From Hydractinia symbiolongicarpus (lineage: Eukaryota > Cnidaria > Hydrozoa > Anthoathecata > Hydractiniidae), in assembly GCF_029227915.1 (NCBI RefSeq), contig NC_079876.1, positions 31,593,828 to 31,657,827 of the forward strand: 64,000 bases of DNA. The letters run 5' to 3'. A program made the position numbers and the translations under genes. Under the pieces are notes generated by a model. That model saw nothing but the letters and a program-made list of their open reading frames with translations. It was not told the DNA's origin and did not search any database. Of this stretch, positions 22,375 through 35,200 are shown piece after piece; positions within the stretch are counted from its first letter, which is position 1, and the number at the start of each line of letters is the position of its first letter.

Positions 22375-23369
22375 AAAATAAAAAAACAGGTAGCAATGCG
22401 CATGGTGCAAAGCTATTATAAAAATTTTAGTTTGATCGCTTTAATTTTGCTTTCTTCGCATAAATATGATTTTACATTAAAGAAAAAATAGGCTTTATGC
22501 GTGTTTATTCATTTCTTTAAAAATACATATCTTTTAATAGGTTACGTGATCGTTAACACTTTAAGCAATGAAATGCATGTTACATGTAAGAACAAAAAGG
22601 TTCATCAAATCTTTTTGTTATGACTCGTGCATAAAGATAACAGTAGAAAGCAATTAAGTTCATGTGTAAACAAAAGATGTGTAAAGGTTCATTATGAAGA
22701 CATGACGTCGTAAAACTTGCGTACATGTAAAGTTACATTTAAGCGGTACTGTATGTTGTAGCATTGTGGAAATATGTCTTACTTCCTTACTTACTAAACG
22801 CGTGTTTAAAAGATTCAATATTGATAAAAAAAGGTGTAAGCATTTCCCTAGAATTACTTTTAGCTAGATATCCATGTAATACAAACCTGTTTGTTTGTAT
22901 AAAGTTTAACCAAAAAATTGTGAAAACTGTAAAGGTTTTTAACAGTCTAGAAAGACTACATAAGAAGTGTTGTCAAGAAAAACTTTCGTTATGACATGAC
23001 GAAAATCTTGTTAAAAACATTTCAATAAATATTTTACAGGTAACGTAATAATTTTATCCAAATTGCTGCAAACAACATCTGGTGTGAGAGTAGAACCTTT
23101 GAAACACAGGGCAGGTTGATCAGCAAATCAAAACATATAAAGTACAATCCTCCAACTGCGGACATCTTTGGGACAGTTTGAACTTTGCTCCATAAAAATC
23201 TCTGTGTTAGCTTCTTTGCAATTCTAGAAAGATCTGCTGTTCCGTAAAATATAAAGATATGCTGCATTGGCGAGATCTGTTCTGTAAATTACACACCCTT
23301 GTTTTATCTGCTCTTTCTTTGTGTTTGTTCTCTCTGTGAACCAAGTTGCTTCAAGCATCTTGCATTATC
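22375..23369. other. Non-coding
   Basis: Open frames at 22764-22994 and 23034-23267 have no recognisable domain or splice support. I see nothing else here. Confidence 0.4.
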
Positions 23370-23510
23370 TTCCTAAACTTTAAAAGTATGGACACGAATT
23401 TGCTTGTTTCTTATTCAAGGATGCCTAGTGATATTTTATAAAGTTATGTTTGTGTTAATCAAGGCATTTTTACGTTCTAAAACCTGTATATATACAATGT
23501 CCGATGTTAG
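23370..23510. repeat. Old dispersed repeat, internally deleted copy
   Basis: 23370-23454 matches 15373-15457, and 23455-23510 matches 19756-19810, joined directly at TGTG/TTAATC. This shows the two distant pieces at the other locus were once parts of the same element. The 23-kb copy lacks the middle. Confidence 0.75.
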
Positions 23511-23639
23511 AGGTAGAATGATTTTTGGTGAATTATAACTGAAATCTCTGATAATTTGATGAATTAAGCTCTTTTGGAATTGTTACAGCTTTAATAGAGT
23601 CATTCTATGCATTTTAACTATTTATAAGTGTTTCTCTGA

Positions 23640-24613
23640 TACAAAGAAATTGTCCCAGGTTGGGGGTAATACGAAAAAGATTGTTGTGTTTTTAAGAAAT
23701 GGTACCAAAACCTACAGAGGTGGGTTAGATGATGATATGGCTAATGCATTGAAAGAAGTTAAAAGAGGCATGTCGTTAGAAAAAGCTTCCAAAAAATTTG
23801 GCGTACCTAAGCAAACACGAAGTGACAGGATTACCATGAAGTGTAAAACTGATAAACCTAGCCAACACACAGAGCTGACTTGTGACAAAGAAACAGCGCT
23901 TGTCAATTACATAACGTTTTTGGCAAGCATTGCTAATCCGTTGTCAGTAGCAGCTGTTAAGATGTTTGCTTGAGATATTGACAATAAGGTAACTGGCCCA
24001 GAACATAATTGGTGGCACAAATTTGAAAACCGACACCAAAATGACTAAACACTTCGTAAGCTGGACAAACATCAATGTGATGAAGCAACATTTTAATGTA
24101 TTAAAAGCAGACAAGGTCTTCAGAGTAACAACAAACAAGTTCTTCATCAATCACCATAGAGAAGGCATCCTCACGACCATCGCGAAACAAGTGAAACAAA
24201 TCGCATTTTATAAAGATACCAACAGTGAGAAGGAAGGAGGAGGAATTTATATGAGCAAGGAAGAAAGTGACGAATCATACCACGAAGAAACGCATTGCTT
24301 TAGTTGTCGTATAGAAAACGTTTCAGTCAAAGGGAGAAGGAAGAACATCTGTTTTTTTTGTGAAAAATGTGGGTCGTTGTTCCACAACGTGTGTGAGAAC
24401 GTAGTTGTCAGGTCTGTAGGCATGAATGTATTATTGGTATGTTTCAATAAAGTTCCAAATCATTTTGTACATTTTCTTTGGAATTTTTTGCAAGTTACAG
24501 TGAAAATGAAATGCTCTTATAAAGCTACCCAATATTTCATGGCATCCATAACAGTTTTAGTATCCCATATGTGTGATCAAAAAAAACTTTCGAGACTGGA
24601 TTTATACTTCTGA
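23640..24613 (+). pseudogene. Pogo/Tigger-type transposase relic with Pipsqueak-like HTH
   Basis: No ATG begins the frame at about 23650. Residues read KTYRGGLDDDMANALKEVKR and then MSLEKASKKFGVPKQT, the pattern of a Pipsqueak-type helix-turn-helix. After a stop near 23973, another frame (24000-24046) reads EHNWWHKFENRHQN, like the conserved WW...F..RH stretch before the DDE core of Tigger/pogo transposases. 24023-24613 ends with a PHD-like Cys-rich part (CFSCR, CFFCEKC, FHNVCE). No DDE core is seen, so this is a broken relic or a fusion of two fragments. Family assignment is moderate. Confidence 0.6.
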
Positions 24614-25939
24614 GAAAGCTATTTAGGCTAAAGTTAGCATAATTGTATCTCTGGTATGGTGCACCACTCAAAGAGGGGCAAAAACATTGAAAACGCATCT
24701 GTCTGATGTTGGGGGAAGTTGTCCAACATTAGGGGTACTTGGTGCAGCTCTTTGGTGGATTTTTTTTCCAGTGTGTGGTGTCAGCATAGGTGAAAATTCG
24801 CTGTAAATGTTGTAGCTTAGCTTGGAGCTAACGATAAATGGCGGAGTTGTGTAGATAAGGGTTTTGAGAGGTAACACTCAAAAAGTGTCCGAAGTTGGAG
24901 GATTGTACGCTAGCTAGCTAAAGTTTTGTGGAAAAAAACGTCAGTCCATCAATGTGCATTTAAACATAGATATCTAATGATAATTTGCACACCTTGTCTT
25001 AAAATAGTTTGGGATGCTGAGTTGTTGTTGTTTTATTGAAAACTTTTTTTTAGGTCAGCATTGTCCACAGACAGGATGCTCTCCTTAAGTACTCTCCTTT
25101 GTTCTACAACATGAACTTTGCGCGGTCATTAGTATTATAAAGCATAATTTGGAAGTGTGTCTATTTTTTCATTTAAGTTCATAGTGGAGTATGCGAATGT
25201 AAATAGAAATAAAAATAAAGTACTAGATGATATATCAACTCAAAAAGTATAAGTGCTAGCTTCAGCAACCGCTTTTAACATGTAGTGAACTGTAGGTTCA
25301 CCACCGTGTAAAATAAAACAATCTTCTCAACTGGAGAGAATAGGAGATCACAATGGCTTTTACAGACAAAATTACGACAGTTTAAACTTCAAAAAAGAGG
25401 GGAAAAGAATTATCTTTTTCCTTAAACTTAACTAAAATGTAAAGTCAGTGTTTTGTGGTGATGGGGTTAAAATGAGTTGCATCACGCTTTTTGTATTTTA
25501 CTAATGGTAATTCAGCCCTGTGATTCCAGGTCAGCCTTCGGAGTAAGCATAGGAGAATATGAAAGTGCTGACTCTACAAGAATAAGTATTTTATCAAGTT
25601 TCCTATTTACCACAAATCACTTTGTAATTTTTAATGGAATGCTGTGAACAGTGGTAAGGAACTGCATTTCTATTTGAAGCCATCAGTGAGTAAGTAAGTA
25701 ATACATTTTTCTGTACTAAAGTAAACAACAAGATAAAATATACACACCTTTAGCTTACAATATGATAATGAATAATAAACTGTATGGCGTTATTGACAAA
25801 TATATAATTTTTTTATTAATGTGTTCTTTACAGGATTAATAATTAAATATACAAATAATTAAGAAAAACTGCAAAATGTAACCCAGTTTCCTTAAACAAT
25901 TATTTTAATAGAAATTCTTTTCTACCAACTCACTGTAAA
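24614..25939. other. Intergenic, upstream of POLE4
   Basis: Should hold the POLE4 promoter and 5' UTR, which I could not place. Several TAGCTAGC-type words; no other gene recognised. Confidence 0.4.
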
Positions 25940-26700
25940 ATGGAAAATGATGATCAAAGTACAATTGAAAATGATAACGAGGAGCTTGCCTTAGATACCA
26001 TCAACAATGAGAATAGTCCCAAAAGTCAACCAGAGAAAGCATCCAAAACAAGAGATGTCAATCGCTTTCCACATACAAGAATCCGAACCATTATGAAAAT
26101 GGATCCAGACTTAACGATTGCAAGCCAAGAGTCTGTCTTTCTTATAACTAAAGCAGCGGTAACTAGAATTAGTTTTTTGAATTTATTGTCACTCTTGTTG
26201 TATTGTTAATACTGATACAAATTTTCTTGTTTGTAGGAACTTTTTGTTCAAATGCAAGCCCAGGAAGCTTATAAGAGAACAAGACAAGCTAAAAGAAAAA
26301 CAGTCCAAAAGAAAGACATTGGTAATATATAATTTTTCTTCTTTGCCTTCCGCTTTAGTTGTATCAATAATTTGTTCTTTGTAATGATGGTGTAGACGTA
26401 GAACGTTGTAATAGCATCACCCAAGCACGAATTCTTTGCCTGGGGCAGCAAGTTCAACTAATGTTATCTGATTCAACTCCAGAACAGTAAGCCACATGCA
26501 ACCACCAGTCAATATTAACTTGTGACACTAAATAATAAAAGGGTTTCAAGCCTTTATTTTTTAGATGCAGCCTTATCAGAGTTGGACTGCATGGCATTTT
26601 TAGAAGGTAGAATTTTAAAAACGTTAACCATGTTTGAAAACCTTTCGTGAACTATGTTATTGAAAAACTATTTGTTATACTTCTAGGTGCAATCGACTGA
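25940..26700 (+). CDS. POLE4: DNA polymerase epsilon subunit 4 (histone-fold)
   Basis: Small accessory subunit of the leading-strand polymerase epsilon; it pairs with POLE3 through a histone fold and helps handle parental histones at forks in the nucleus. Exons 25940-26158, 26237-26321, 26565-26606 and 26687-26700 join in phase to 119 residues. The acidic N-terminus (about residues 1-40) is followed by the histone fold: FPHTRIRTIMKMDPDLT, then SQESVFLITKAAELFVQ, then the KRKTVQKKDI helix, ending DCMAFLEGAID. This matches human POLE4 (RKTLQRRDLDNAIEAVDEFAFLEG) better than CHRAC1. All introns are short, with GT-AG borders. A candidate AATAAA lies at 26885-26890. The gene appears complete and unbroken. 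Confidence 0.93.
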
Positions 26701-26884
26701 AATTTGTAAGCTGCGTTATAAACAACTGCACAACAAAGTTACAGCAGTCCAGGAGAATTTTATAACTTCCTTTAAATAATATTTTCAGTTTGGGGTATAA
26801 ACTTTCTGCAGCAAATCGCAATGGATTACTTACTCCATCTGCTGATGGCGTTATTATTTATTAAACGTTTCTCAGAACCACCAT

Positions 26885-26890
26885 AATAAA
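26885..26890 (+). terminator. Candidate polyadenylation signal of POLE4
   Basis: AATAAA, 185 bp after the POLE4 stop codon. Plausible position only; an AT-rich sequence produces this word by chance often. Confidence 0.4.
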
Positions 26891-28960
26891 TTCTTTAAAT
26901 AGAAAATACTATAAATTCTGATCTGATGACCTTTAAGCATGGAAGTTTTACAACGTGTTAATGTTTTAAGTTGAACATTTTGGTCAAGTTTTGTTACCAG
27001 TTGAATCCATTTTACCTAATTTTCACAATCTATATCCTGTGTATAAAATATCAGATTTTTCAGAATTCTTATGTGCAAAAACTGAAAGATATGGTATAAA
27101 CTATTTATAGTAATAAGAGAAAATCAAAATAGGAGGACAAAATATTTCCGAGAACGTATTTTGGTAGGTTACGATATTTTTCCTGATTTTGAAATTACTG
27201 ATGACGTCAAACAAAAAATGCTGATTTATTCCTTTTGTCTTATACTATAGTTGTACTAAGTTTTATGTCATCAGGATAATTCTGTCAAAAGTTAGGACAG
27301 CAGGCACTTATCCCCTCCCAATATTTTTAAGGCCTCAAGAGTCGCATACTAAATATAAATAAGTATTGTCGATGTATTTTTTAAATTTATATTTAGATGT
27401 TGTATTTATGTGTTAATATTTGAAGACCTTTTGAAATTGTGTGGTTATTTTTTGGCGCGCTTGAAGGCTGTTTCTCAACTTTAGCTTCATCTTGTCTTTG
27501 ATTCATTCGTTCATATGAGCAACAAAATTAGTTTAAGGATTTGTGTTTGTATATTTACTAAAATAGAAATATTTTTCTTCTCTGTGATCGAGTTGTATTT
27601 TGTTAAATTTTTCTTGTATTTTTATGTAAGCACAACAAAAGTGTATTCAAGCCCATTTTCGCTAAAAAATCTATTTACTAAAGGCCGATAATAATGAAAC
27701 AATGTGTTTACCTTGTTAGGAGGGTGGGAAATTCTCTATTGATATATATTGGTAATGTAAACAAAATATGAAGTATAACATGTCCTTAATAGGCTTCCAT
27801 AGCCTCGCGTAGATGTTTTCTTAGAATTTTTTTTTCATTGGCGACACTTATCCCCCGGGGTCTATTTGGTTTTGCGGGTTGACTGCGCTTTGGGATGCTG
27901 CGGCTAGGCTTGGTTTTGTGGATCTGAGAAAGTCTTAATTTTGTAAATGAGTTCGCAGTTATCTTTAATTTCTTCTGTGAGAATAATTCACATTAAATAA
28001 TCCATTTTCTTGCGAAAATGAAAACGTGCAAAAATTATTTTCTTCACATATCGGTGTGAGAAATTCTCGTGATTTTTGGAACAAAGGGCTTCAGTTTTTC
28101 AATTCATAACTTATACCACATTTACACTGAAGGAAATTGTTACGGATTCATGAGTAATTTACTAAAAAAAAGAATTTATTCGCCATCCGTTTACATGTGA
28201 AACTCAAAAAAAATAAATTCAAATCCAATACCCAAGAACATGAAAATGGGATTAGAAACATTAATTCTTCTTTTTCATGTCAAACGAAAGAAGTCCTGGG
28301 CACGAGCTGAAATATGGTTGATATGTTACTGATCTAGATTTTGATGGAGAAAAGGATTAGCTGCATATCCAGTTGCATCACGTGCATGTTTGTAAATCGT
28401 TTAGTAGGGGCGGATAAATAAAAACTAGGTTCCGTAGACCAAATTGAGCATTTTTTTTACCAGAGAAAGATGAAAAACAAAGCCCTCTATACACGGGTGT
28501 TAAAACTTTCTACATGCTTTAAATAAGTCTATTAGTCAGAACAATCCACATAGATGTTTTTCTTCTCAAAAAAACATGATTTTTGTATCTAAACCAATAA
28601 CCTAGCTCCTCCAATGCGCGTCTTATTTAAAGCAAGTGGAATTCTATAGGAACTATGATACTTAAATCCGATGGATCATCGAGAGCATTGCCATGAATGC
28701 AAAATTGCATTATTATTATAAACCAATTATGTCGCCTTGAAAACAAGGAATTTCTGGGAAGGATTTTTTGGGGGGAATTTCGGATATAAGCGTCATTTAG
28801 AAGAAAGATTTTGCGAATCACAAGTAGTGAGAACATATTACTAAGAATTATAGAAAAAAAACAGTTAGGATTCCATGTATTAGTACGACCTGATACAAAC
28901 TACCCCCGGGGCAGCCTGGCGTTGGAATTCCTACGGGAAAAAACGTTATTTTAGCAGTGA

Positions 28961-29300
28961 AAGAAAAAGTAGCTCGGGTAAACATACATAAACGAGAAAT
29001 ACTTTATTCAGAGAAACTTTCATGAAAGAAATTTTCCGCGAATTTTGCGTTTTTGTCATTTTTCGTGAAACTTTGTCTCACGAAACTTTCCAAAATGGCC
29101 ATTCGCGAATGTATATTTATTTCAAACTTTCTAAATTGTAGATTCGCAGAAATTTATTCAATTTCGCGAATTTTTGGGCTCGCAAAAGATTCTCCGAATA
29201 AAGTAAGGATTATTTACGGATTTCCCAACTTTTGCGAATAGCAGATTTATTTTCGCCAAACTGTTCGAGAAAGTTAGTCTCGCAAATAATAAGATAATGG
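28961..29300. repeat. TTCGCGAA-rich repeat, probable MITE remnant
   Basis: Many short palindromic words (TTTCGTGAAA, TTCGCGAA, CTCGCAAA). Similar words occur at 49430-49630 between the two converging genes. No clear ends found, so the element type is uncertain. Confidence 0.4.
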
Positions 29301-30029
29301 GCTTCCGGAAAATATTTCGCTTAACAAGTATCTACATTTCACATCTTTTTTATATTTTAAACGGAAACAGGTATCCTTTTAAATTAAAAATGTAACCCTG
29401 CTAACGGTATTAGAAAGAAAAGTACTCTATTCTCTCCGCACACGTAACGAGAGATTATCGCCTCTTCCTTTCAAGTGTGATCAGCGAAAAAGTGTCATGT
29501 GGATCAAAGTTCATGATGCAGGTCCTGCTTAGACAATTAAAGTCAACATGGCGGTCGGATAGTCAGTCAGTCCTAAAGCGTATTTTTTCGACATATCTGA
29601 GAAATAAATTGAAAGGTATAAGCTTTCTCTATTTCTAAATGTCAGAAAAAACCTGTGATTTCATCGATAAAAATAGTTTTTGGCTGAGTGATCAGAATAA
29701 AATATTTTAGCTAAGCTTTAGCTAGATTAGCTGGCCAGTAGTAGGAAAGAAAAATAATTTTCAACTAGCTAGCTAGCTGCGCTAGAAGGAGACCTGTCTC
29801 TTTCCTCTGCCTTCACTATTGCCCTGTATTTTTCCCTTCCATCAAAATGGAAAATGATGAGTTCACTAGGACTAGCTAGCTGTCAGTGGAAAATCCGCTT
29901 ATGCAGAACAACAATATAGCGAGTTCTTTCATTCAAAATTATGATCATCAAGGACCCTTTAAATACGCAAAAAAGATTTTAGGAATTTATTTGTTGCCTA
30001 TATATATTGTATCGCTAGCTACACTGAAC

Positions 30030-30240
30030 ATATAGGATCGTGTACTTTTGAGATGGACAATTAAAGAGATATTGGTTTTTCAAGGTATTTTGAGGATGTC
30101 ATCAACCTGTCTGTTACGAAATTATGGGTTGACGACTATTTCAGTCCCAAGTGACCCCTAGTTACCCCATGCAGGAGACGATGTCAGTTCTTTCTACTAA
30201 TTTCACTGGCTTCACTAATGAACTGTTCATAGTATGAGCA
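30030..30240. repeat. Dispersed copy of the 161-bp GACGTC repeat
   Basis: Shares the order of words seen in the SLC38A9 intron array at 35400-35620: GTACTTTTGA, AGAGATATT, a GATG-TC-TCAACC-GTC core, then TAGTTACCC-ATGC and ATGGCTTCA-like ends. Divergent but recognisable. Confidence 0.6.
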
Positions 30241-31114
30241 GAGTTTTCATATACCATAAATGATGTACATCTTCATAGCGGCTTTAAGTAAACCAAAACA
30301 CTGCAAGGTTTATTGGAGATTTTGTGTGGTGTCTAAAGTTATAAGCTGTACAGAGTTACAGAGCTTGAGGTTACAGAGTGTATGATACATGATTTTAGGC
30401 CCCCACATTGATGTTTTTAAACTATTCTGTTCACCAATTTTAGCATAAGACTGGATTTCTTAAGTCACGGTCAATATGCTGAAACTTGTCTATAGATGTG
30501 TGAAAAAATGCAAAATGGAAAAAAAGTTCTGTCGCTAGCATTTATCCCACAATCCATTTCCCATATTATTTCATAATTTTATTATTTTTTCTTTCTAAGT
30601 TTTGTGTTTTAAAAGCAATTGCAATTTTGTTGATGCTAAGCAAAAATGTCTGCTGTACGTTGTCTTGTTAATAGAAAAAATTCTTTGTCTTTTTGGCTCT
30701 TGTGACATAAAAATGGAGAGAACAAAGTGCCTGTAGCCCATTCACTTTTAAACATATCAAATTGACACACATCGTATATAAAGGTTTTCAGATACAGGTT
30801 TTGTGAAAAAAGACGAAGAAAGTAAAATCTGGCTGTTAAATGTTATTACATAAATAAATAACTTGAACTTTTAAAAAACAGAATACTTATAGCAGGAAAG
30901 CATGGGTGCTAACCCTTCGTGATTCTCTTAAATTTGAGCCTACATTTGTTTAAATCTGGAATTTCGGCACCACGTTTTATAAATTACATTTTAATACCTT
31001 GTAATAAAGACCTTCTGAGTGGTAATTCTTTGTTTTCTTTAGTGAACTAAAAGTTGGTTTAGAGAAGAAAGGTTGATTACTTCTTGTGTTACAGCAGGCA
31101 GTGATGTACACAAG

Positions 31115-32110
31115 ATGAGTGATAAGTATGTGTTAAAATGAATTGTTTCCTCAAATAATTATTTCTGGTTTATTTTATTGTAAACTTTGACATTGTTTTC
31201 GTAGTAAAACTATTTTTCTGCATTTTTAAGTTTAAATTTAGTCATTGAAAAACTTGATTGACATTATAGAGCTAAAGTCTTGTTATAAATTGTAAAAGTA
31301 AAATGCCAATAAAACCATGACTCTAGTTTTACTTTTGTTGTCATTTTTTCTTCGCTATTTGATTTAATTTATAATTTTGAATAAGTGTACACACAAACAT
31401 CTTTTAAATTTTTTTCAAATTTATACAGAATATTAGTTACTGCACCATCAACAATACTGGTAAATGATTTACGTAAATTTAAAAATCTCAACAACCAGTG
31501 CTCAATGCCTATGGAAAGTTGTTTAGCCTGTATTTATAAAAATGTAGACATATAATGCTTTTTCCCATGTTGTAGTCATTGTTCTCCTTTCCTTTAAGCA
31601 TTTAATTAATTTCTGATGTGTAGGAGTAAACCATAAATTCATGTTAGCAAAATAGTAGCACATGTTAACCAAAAAATTTCTGACCAGTTAAAAATACACC
31701 AAGTTTGTTGCCTCCTGTATATTACTTCTTCTTTAATTAACTTTATTTCCAGTGATAGCAATGAATCTTCTCCTCTGTTGAATAAAGTTTCTGAGGATGA
31801 GACTCAGATTCCTAAAGAAATTCCACGGAAACATTTTAAAGGAGAATCAACAACTTTACGTAATCCATATGTTGTCAACACACAAGTTATTCCACACAAT
31901 GCATCTCATGAAGATCTGAGAAATCTTGCGCAATACAATCGCTACCGTTACTATTCGAAAATACATAACGTGCCTGGAGGGGAAAAGTTGGTATACATTT
32001 ATATATACACTTTGTTTACTTTGTTTATAAAATGTGTGACATATCGGCCCCCAGTGGAAACAATCCACTAACTATAGGTTTTTGTGATTTTCTGGGCTAG
32101 CCACTTTAAA

Positions 32111-32205
<95 letters not shown>

Positions 32206-35200
32206 TATGGGCAGTAAAGCAGAAAAATTTTGACCATTTAGAAAGAAATGATATGAGAATGGTTAGATTGATGTGAAACACCAGTTTAAAAAAAAAGAGA
32301 AATAACTCACATGAGCTAAGAAGTGGCTAAATATTTGTAGCATTCAGATGTGTTGATTGGGACATTTGGAAGAAATAAAGGAGGATACTTGGGTTACAAG
32401 GTGTATTGATAGTTTTAGGTACATACATACTACTACTACTAATTCATTTTGTAATGCAGGTTGAAATTACAATGGCAAATGAAAGCTGATGTAGACCTAC
32501 AACAAAATATGAAAAATTAAGTGAGTGTAAATAAGAAAAAAACTTGTAATTTAAGGTATGAGTAAGGGAAAAAATAGTTTTTTTTGCAATTTTTTTTTTT
32601 TTAACTTCTTTTATAAAAAAAACTTTTTAATGGTGAAATTATTTTTTTATAAAATAGGATAGAAATGCGACTTTTTTCTAAAAACACAATCCTCATCATT
32701 TGTCTTCCAGTGGAACGTGCTAAAAAGATCAAGTATAGGTGGAAATGTTTATGTTTCTCACTTTGGGAATAAACTGTAATCTGTGCATATTTTGTAACAA
32801 TAACGTAATCACAACCAACGTTGTAAAAAACGATACCATTGATTTTTTTGTATCGCTTTTCTTTTATGATTGTTTTTATCCGATCAATTAAAAATCACTT
32901 TTTTCAATTTGACTTTCATTAATGCTTTTTCCAAAAAAAGTTTTTTTTACAAGCGAGCAACACTAACAACATCAAGATATTTAAAATACTAAAAAATGTC
33001 TACTTATCGTCATAAGCTTCTGCTCCTTCAAAAAGGAGAAAAAAAATTAGAAGAAAGTGTTTTAACTCTCCAGCCAAGCGAAGATTGAAAATAAAAAATA
33101 ATACGCAAATTGAACAAAAGTGTAAGTCGAAAGAAAATAATGGATGTTTTAGCGATAGCGAATACGACTCAGACATTTTTGTTATCATATCTGTTTTTAA
33201 TTTCTATTCCATCAGATGTTGTAACATTTTTTCCTTTCCTTTTTGTTTTATTTTTACTTTGCTTATCTCTCTTCTTGTGAATATTCTGTAAGTGCAAATG
33301 TGAGCAGACACGCGGGTTGTACAGAAGTTGTTAAAAACACCTGTAGCGACCATATAACTATACGAAAGTGATGATATTTTTAAAAATCTTTAAAGCTCTT
33401 TTTCGCAATGTTCATTTTTTGTGTTAGTACTGCTAGCCTTTTCATCTTCATTTACATTCAAGACAGATGTTGTATCTAAAAACGATTTTAATTTTAATTC
33501 GTAAGTGTGAACAGATTTCGAGTTATGACGTATTTTTTAGCGAATTATGGTTTGTAATTCAATAAAAAAAAGTTAATGGAAAATATACTATATAACTATA
33601 ATTTTCAGATTGTTTTTAGATCAATGTGTTTTGATTACAAAACAGTGAACATCAATCATGCAAAACTAAAAGTTTTGTAAATAAAGATGCATTAGTAAAG
33701 GAGGGGTCATTTTTTTAGTGTCTTTTAACGTCTGCAATTTTATTTCGCTTTCAATAATTTCTATATTAAACAAAATATTAAACAACAATATTACAACTTT
33801 TACGTAATTTTAATAGAAGCTATTTTAAAACATCACACTTTTTCCCTTCTCACACCTTAAATGACCATACAAAAAATAAAAAAATTAGAATAGCAAAGCT
33901 AAGAGTTAGACCAAGGAAGACTTAGCAAGACATAATAAGAACACACTTGATGGAAAGGAATTTGAGTTTAAAACTAATACAGTCTAGATCAAATAGTAAG
34001 AAAGTCAATAATATATCCCATCCAACCCATGCTAGCCTAGATAAGATGTTAAGTGGAGAATGATGATGACGATGTTAAAACTATTGCGTTAAATTTTATT
34101 GTAGAAATAACTAATTTTTGCATTTAGGTAAAGGAATTTTAATTGTGTTTTATTTTTTTGTTATATTCTTTTTTTTTAGGTTATTCCAGATCATGCCCTG
34201 CCTCGAATTCTGTTTTGGCCATATGTGGCTGCTCAACAAAATAAACAAAATAGCATAATCACAATGTAAGATTGTCGTTGTTTTGCTGTTTTTTATATTT
34301 CCTCAAATAATTATTTTTTTAGTTTTTTACAATTCATGGCTGTATTTAACAAAAAATAATTCCTTACCTTTCCTATCTTCTCTTGTATTCCAAATAAGTG
34401 TTTTTTAACTTGATTGCCTATCTTGGTTGATGACAAAAACCAATATATTTTTTAATGAGAGCGCGACAATACCACAGGTAAATTCCTAAACATGGCACAT
34501 GACAATAAACAAACTTTTATGGCATTCAATAAATGTAAGAAGTGTGATGTACAATAATGGGTTTTTACGTCGAAAATAATTTTTAGGTCAAGTTTAGTTT
34601 TAGAAGAAGTATGTGGTAAAGTTTTTATAAAAAAGGTTACAACTACTAACTTTTAATACCACTTTTTTACAAGACTAAATTATTACATAAAAAACCTTAT
34701 TCTAAGTCCAGTAGACTTTTTTACGATAAAATATCATAAAAATTTGTACCTTGAAATCATTTTAATTTCCTAAATACATTGATAGAAACACGTTTTTTGT
34801 TTCACAATAAAAAAACGGCTAAACCAATACACTCATTTCTTTGCTTTTTGTCAATCATATCTTTATTTTCACTTGAAAAGGATTTTTGCTATATTTTTAG
34901 TCCACAGAAGACAGAATTACAATGTCACCATTATAAAGGCTCTAAGGTTTTTCTTTGAGGACCATGACATGAATTCTGGATATTATTTATGCTAACTATT
35001 TCGATTTTTTAATATACTTATAATATATAATATTTGCCAACTAGTCGATAAAGCACATGGGAAAATCCACTTAGACAGGATAACAGTAAAAAAGAACCGT
35101 TATTTAAATTTTGAAGACGTCAGCAAGGATCTGTCAAGAGACAAAATATTTTTTCTTAGTAATTTGTTTTCACGTTGTCTCTATTGTATAGAGCTTAAAC

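Larger units (their letters stand above)
26891..31114. other. Intergenic, POLE4 to SLC38A9
   Basis: About 4.2 kb without a supported exon. It contains a stretch rich in TTTCGTGAAA and TTCGCGAA words at 28961-29300, a copy of the GACGTC-containing repeat at 30030-30240, and several AGCTAGC words. The open frame at 29053-29241 lies inside the CGCGAA-rich repeat and is not convincing. Confidence 0.45.

Noticed and set aside
23650-23973. Complete transposase or host DNA-binding gene
   Set aside because: The frame starts at TTG, not ATG, and stops early; the following conserved stretch is in another frame and the DDE core is absent.
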